From Mycobacterium sp. PSTR-4-N (GTDB lineage: Bacteria > Actinomycetota > Actinomycetes > Mycobacteriales > Mycobacteriaceae), in assembly GCF_022348085.1 (NCBI RefSeq), contig NZ_JAKRFN010000019.1, positions 1 through 64,000 on the forward strand: DNA of 64,000 nucleotides, in the 5' to 3' direction. The notes beneath the pieces are model-generated. The model ran no database searches and was not told the origin of the DNA. It saw only the letters and a list, made by a program, of their open reading frames with translations. Below are positions 62,001 through 64,000 of this stretch, piece after piece (within the stretch, counting starts at the first letter, position 1; every line of letters begins with the position of its first letter). A program made the position numbers and the translations under genes.

Positions 62001-64000
62001 AGGCCTCGCGCAGATCCGGCAGCACCGGGTCCATCAGCGCGGTGTGCGAGGCGACCTCCATGTTGACCCGGCGCGCGAAGCGGTCCTGCGCGCTGACGGC
62101 GGCGATGACCGCGTCGACCTCGTCGGGTAGACCCGCGACGACGGTCTGCCGTGGCGACACCAACCCGGCGATCTCGACGCTCGAATAGTCGGCGACCAGC
62201 GCCTCGGCGGCGTCGGGATCGAGTTCGACGAGTGCAACGGCGCCCTGGCCGGCCAGCCGCGACATGATCGAGGAGCGGGCCGCGATCACGGTCAACCCGT
62301 CGGCCAGGCTCAGCGCGCCGGCGACGACGGCGGCGGTCACCTCGCCCATCGAATGCCCGATCACCGCGTCGGGGTGCACCCCGTAGGAGCGCCACAGCTC
62401 GGTCAACGCCAGCTGCAGGCCCATGAGCACCGGCTGGACTTCGGCGTCGCCGCTGACCGGGCGGCCCTCGGCGAGGATCTCCTGAAGTGAGAAGCCGACT
62501 TTGTCGACGAACACCGGCTCGATCTCGGCCACCGCGGCCGCGAACGCGGGCTCATCGGCCAGCAACTGCCGACCCATCCCGGCCCACTGCGACCCCTGCC
62601 CCGAGTACACGAACACCGTGCCCGGCTTGCAGGCACCGATGTGCGGGCCGACGACGCCGGGCGCGGACTGGCCGGCCGCCAGCGCCTGCAGGCCGGCAAT
62701 CGCGTCGGCACGGTTGCGCGCGGCCACCGTGGCGAACTTCGTGTGGTGGGAGCGGTGGTGGTTCAGCGCGTGGGCGATCTCGGCAAGCGACGTCTCCGCC
62801 CCGGCACCGGCCATCCACTCCGCCAGCATCCCCGCCTGCGCGGCGACGCGCTGCGGCGTGCGGCCCGTCACGACGAGCGTGGTCACGGCCGGCTCGGGGG
62901 TGGGGGCGGGTGCGCCCGATCGGGGTGCCTCTTCGATGACGACGTGGGCGTTCGTGCCGCCGAAGCCGAACGACGAGATCCCGGCCCGGCGCGGTCGACC
63001 GTTGCGCTTCCACTCGGTGTGCTCGGCGACCACCCGGAGGCGCAGGTTGTCGAACGGGATGTGCGGGTTGGGATTCTGGTAGCCGAGGTTGGCCGGAATC
63101 GTGTCGTGCTGCAACGCCAGCACGGCCTTGGCGAACCCGGCGATCCCGGCTGCGGCCTCCAGGTGCCCGAGGTTGGACTTCACCGCGCCCAGCAGCAGCG
63201 GAGCATCGGCGGCGCGGCCGCGCCCCAGCACCGTGCCCAGCGCGCGGGCCTCGATCGGATCACCCAGCAGCGTGCCGGTGCCGTGCGCCTCTACGTAGTC
63301 CACCTCGCGGGGCTCGACGCCCGCGGCGGCGTAGGCCGACCGCAGCACGGCCATCTGGGCGGCCGGGTTCGGCGCCATCAGCCCGTTGGACCGACCGTCC
63401 TGGTTGACCGCAGAACCGCGGATCACCGCCAACACGCGGTCGCCGTCACGCTGGGCGTCGGAGAGCCGCTTGAGCACCGCCACGCCACAGCCCTCGCCGC
63501 GGACGAACCCGTCGGCGGCCGCGTCGAACGCGTGGCACTGCCCGGTCTTCGACATCGCCTCGAGCTGGTCGAAGCTGCGCGTCACCGCCGGCGACAACAC
63601 CATGTTCACCCCGGCCGCCAACGCGACGTCCGAATCGCCGGCGCGCAGACTCTGGCACGCCAGGTGGATCGTCACCAGCGACGACGAACAGGCGGTGTCG
63701 ATGGTCATCGACGGACCGCGCAGATCGAAGTAGTAAGACACCCGGTTCGCGATGATCGACAGCGCGCCGCCGGTGCCCGACCACGAGTCCACATCGCCTA
63801 GATCCGTGGTCGACAGGTAGCCGTACTCCCCCAGGCACGCCGCCGCGAACACGCCGGTCTGGGTGTGGCGCAGGCTGTGGGCCGGGATACCGGCGTGCTC
63901 GAGTGCCTCGTGGGTGACTTCCAGCAGCAGCCGCTGCTGGGGGTCCATCTTGTCGGCCTCGCTCGGCGAGATCTCGAAGAACTCCGCGTCGAAGGCGTCC
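59056..64000 (-). CDS. Type I polyketide synthase KS-AT-DH-KR-ACP (5' end outside window)
   Basis: Open to the window edge; 1647 codons visible, entering within the KS. KS active site TACSSSL, HGTGT, NLGHLE. AT with GHSMGE and VASHTALMD, close to the PpsA-like AT. DH of the same subtype as the post-KR domain of the 46980 synthase: HRFAGVEIVP (61435-61464) and ALDAAVN, but placed before the KR. KR with TGGMGALG, a Ser 13 residues before Tyr (ASAGAVFG...YAAGN). ACP GLNSVMAM (Asn for the usual Asp), then an acidic tail DSLLDSLFDSVESN. No ER. It ends 96 bases before the FadD start. No upstream synthase of this kind precedes fadD26 in the M. tuberculosis locus. Confidence 0.9.
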   Translation of the reverse strand, partial: DAFDAEFFEISPSEADKMDPQQRLLLEVTHEALEHAGIPAHSLRHTQTGVFAAACLGEYGYLSTTDLGDVDSWSGTGGALSIIANRVSYYFDLRGPSMTIDTACSSSLVTIHLACQSLRAGDSDVALAAGVNMVLSPAVTRSFDQLEAMSKTGQCHAFDAAADGFVRGEGCGVAVLKRLSDAQRDGDRVLAVIRGSAVNQDGRSNGLMAPNPAAQMAVLRSAYAAAGVEPREVDYVEAHGTGTLLGDPIEARALGTVLGRGRAADAPLLLGAVKSNLGHLEAAAGIAGFAKAVLALQHDTIPANLGYQNPNPHIPFDNLRLRVVAEHTEWKRNGRPRRAGISSFGFGGTNAHVVIEEAPRSGAPAPTPEPAVTTLVVTGRTPQRVAAQAGMLAEWMAGAGAETSLAEIAHALNHHRSHHTKFATVAARNRADAIAGLQALAAGQSAPGVVGPHIGACKPGTVFVYSGQGSQWAGMGRQLLADEPAFAAAVAEIEPVFVDKVGFSLQEILAEGRPVSGDAEVQPVLMGLQLALTELWRSYGVHPDAVIGHSMGEVTAAVVAGALSLADGLTVIAARSSIMSRLAGQGAVALVELDPDAAEALVADYSSVEIAGLVSPRQTVVAGLPDEVDAVIAAVSAQDRFARRVNMEVASHTALMDPVLPDLREAFAAITPRTPSIPFLSTVRDEQDPVLDAAYWVANVRRPVQFSRAVMAAAQEIGTFVEISANPILTYAIADTLTTGHHHALGTLVRDGDDTVSFHTTLNATHTTHPPETEHPAHPGGPRVALPTTPWHRTRHWAIRKPTSTGATAPQPGTVLGGHTAVAGPQPGHLWQARLTAQARPYTHPHRFAGVEIVPLAVLLQTLALAADRVGAAALADVRFEFPIALDTPRVVQVYADADVLTISSTTGDDSQDRQWVRHVSARISREPVGPAEPADSNVAGYDPSALAELHQAWGIDGLAYPWTVDGHAQTGGEARTEVTFADAPAAPLAAALDAAVNLGRLIDASTPGLMVPAAIELFVVGQPATGRGTVVSRHRGRDGDDLVLDLSVESADGTVVADLRGVRYTAVDVDEAAPSAAEPRRIAHRLDWQPWTADAAGTDAGPVAVVGAGALAESLRAAVGTDTEVAQARSVVYVADSDGPSAQEIAVRLTTEVAGLVATLADRDPRRPATLWVITQGVFESATESALQQSPLWGLAGVIGAEQPQLWGGLIDVPEADTDAETLAPTLKGLLSSPVKSVAVWRDGSLLTPTLAEITDAPVREPLHCRPDAAYLITGGMGALGLLMAGWLADHGARRIVLAGRTALPPRREWAQVSEPELRHKIDAIQALELRGVTVDTVAVDIADRDAVAAVLDRRDADGAPPIRGVIHAAGMTEAQLLTELEPERVHRTVWPKVAGAAVLADLFPPQALDFLYLAASAGAVFGIPGQGAYAAGNAYLDALARARHAQGDNTVSLDWVAWRGLGFGNEAQVVVSELERVGSRPVAAGEAFAAWDHVTRFDIDQVVMAPMSSAHDAAAVTGDAHRPSAPTRNWAALDRDELLDELRDGLRGILATELRLPESDVLTDRPFAEMGLNSVMAMSIRREIERLVGLELSATMLFNHPTIDSFAGYLAQQLNPEAGGDEAAVADDDDEDSLLDSLFDSVESN
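62414..62627. repeat. AT-domain segment nearly identical to 55110-55322
   Basis: Partner of the repeat at 55110: same orientation, about 7.3 kb apart, about five mismatches in 213 bases by eye. Repeats of this length could support homologous recombination deleting the FadD gene and most of the PpsA-like module. Confidence 0.75.

Noticed and set aside
59056..64000. Mas-like mycocerosic acid synthase
   Set aside because: Mas is KS-AT-DH-ER-KR-ACP; the visible part goes from DH to KR with only the KR structural subdomain and no ER signature between them.

Overview
The window is high-GC DNA from a mycobacterium, most likely a rapidly growing environmental Mycolicibacterium-type species. The evidence is the gene content: a GlcB-type malate synthase G beside a vWA protein starting MGRHS and two CBS membrane proteins (the Rv1842c-Rv1841c...Rv1837c-Rv1836c order of M. 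tuberculosis), a CYP138-like P450, PE-PPE-domain hydrolases, a cutinase, an F420-dependent LLM enzyme, and a phthiocerol-type polyketide locus with drrABC and papA5. Several genes look leaderless, which is common in mycobacteria. Names and family statements come from recognition by eye, not from searches.

Layout. 1-1.9 kb (minus): iron(III)-type ABC importer (permease cut by the window edge, lipoprotein binding protein) with a DtxR/IdeR-like box over its promoter. 2.0-9.7 kb (plus): a small coupled ORF, two CNNM/CBS membrane proteins, an unrecognised protein, glcB and a vWA protein. 9.8-13.5 kb: a cyclooxygenase-like heme peroxidase and an AlkB-type alkane hydroxylase, converging on a short-chain dehydrogenase. 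13.6-21.0 kb: three secreted PE-PPE-domain alpha/beta hydrolases with low-complexity tails, a cutinase, a flavin monooxygenase and a 1-kb gene-free, AT-rich island. 21.0-30.3 kb: a methyltransferase, a monooxygenase-P450 pair, two paralogous secreted proteins of unknown function in opposite orientation, an alpha/beta hydrolase, and a homologue of the phthiodiolone ketoreductase Rv2951c. 30.3-32.2 kb (minus): nitroreductase, DUF2505 and flavodoxin-like genes in one tight operon, divergent from a second methyltransferase across a 19-bp palindrome.

33.1-64.0 kb (minus) is one long lipid-polyketide locus. In transcription order: a KS-AT-DH-KR-ACP synthase (5' end outside the window), a FadD26-like fatty acyl-AMP ligase, an ACP-KS-AT-KR-ACP synthase (PpsA-like), a KS-AT-KR-DH-ACP synthase (unusual order), a KS-AT-DH-KR-ACP synthase (PpsD-like), a KS-AT-ACP-condensation-like synthase (PpsE-like), drrA, drrB, drrC and papA5. 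From FadD to drrC, genes overlap by 1-4 bases or are under 30 bases apart.

Inferred working: the acyl-AMP ligase loads a fatty acid on the N-terminal ACP of the PpsA-like protein; four synthases extend it; the PpsE-like C-terminal domain takes part in release; the F420 enzyme could reduce a keto group; one of the methyltransferases could O-methylate; PapA5 esterifies the diol; DrrABC exports it. Relative to the M. tuberculosis dimycocerosate locus there is no enoylreductase domain in any complete synthase, no mas, fadD28 or mmpL7 in the window, an additional synthase upstream of the FadD, and a reordered synthase. The product is therefore probably a phthiocerol-like but structurally different, possibly unsaturated lipid. 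This is the main candidate for an undescribed system.
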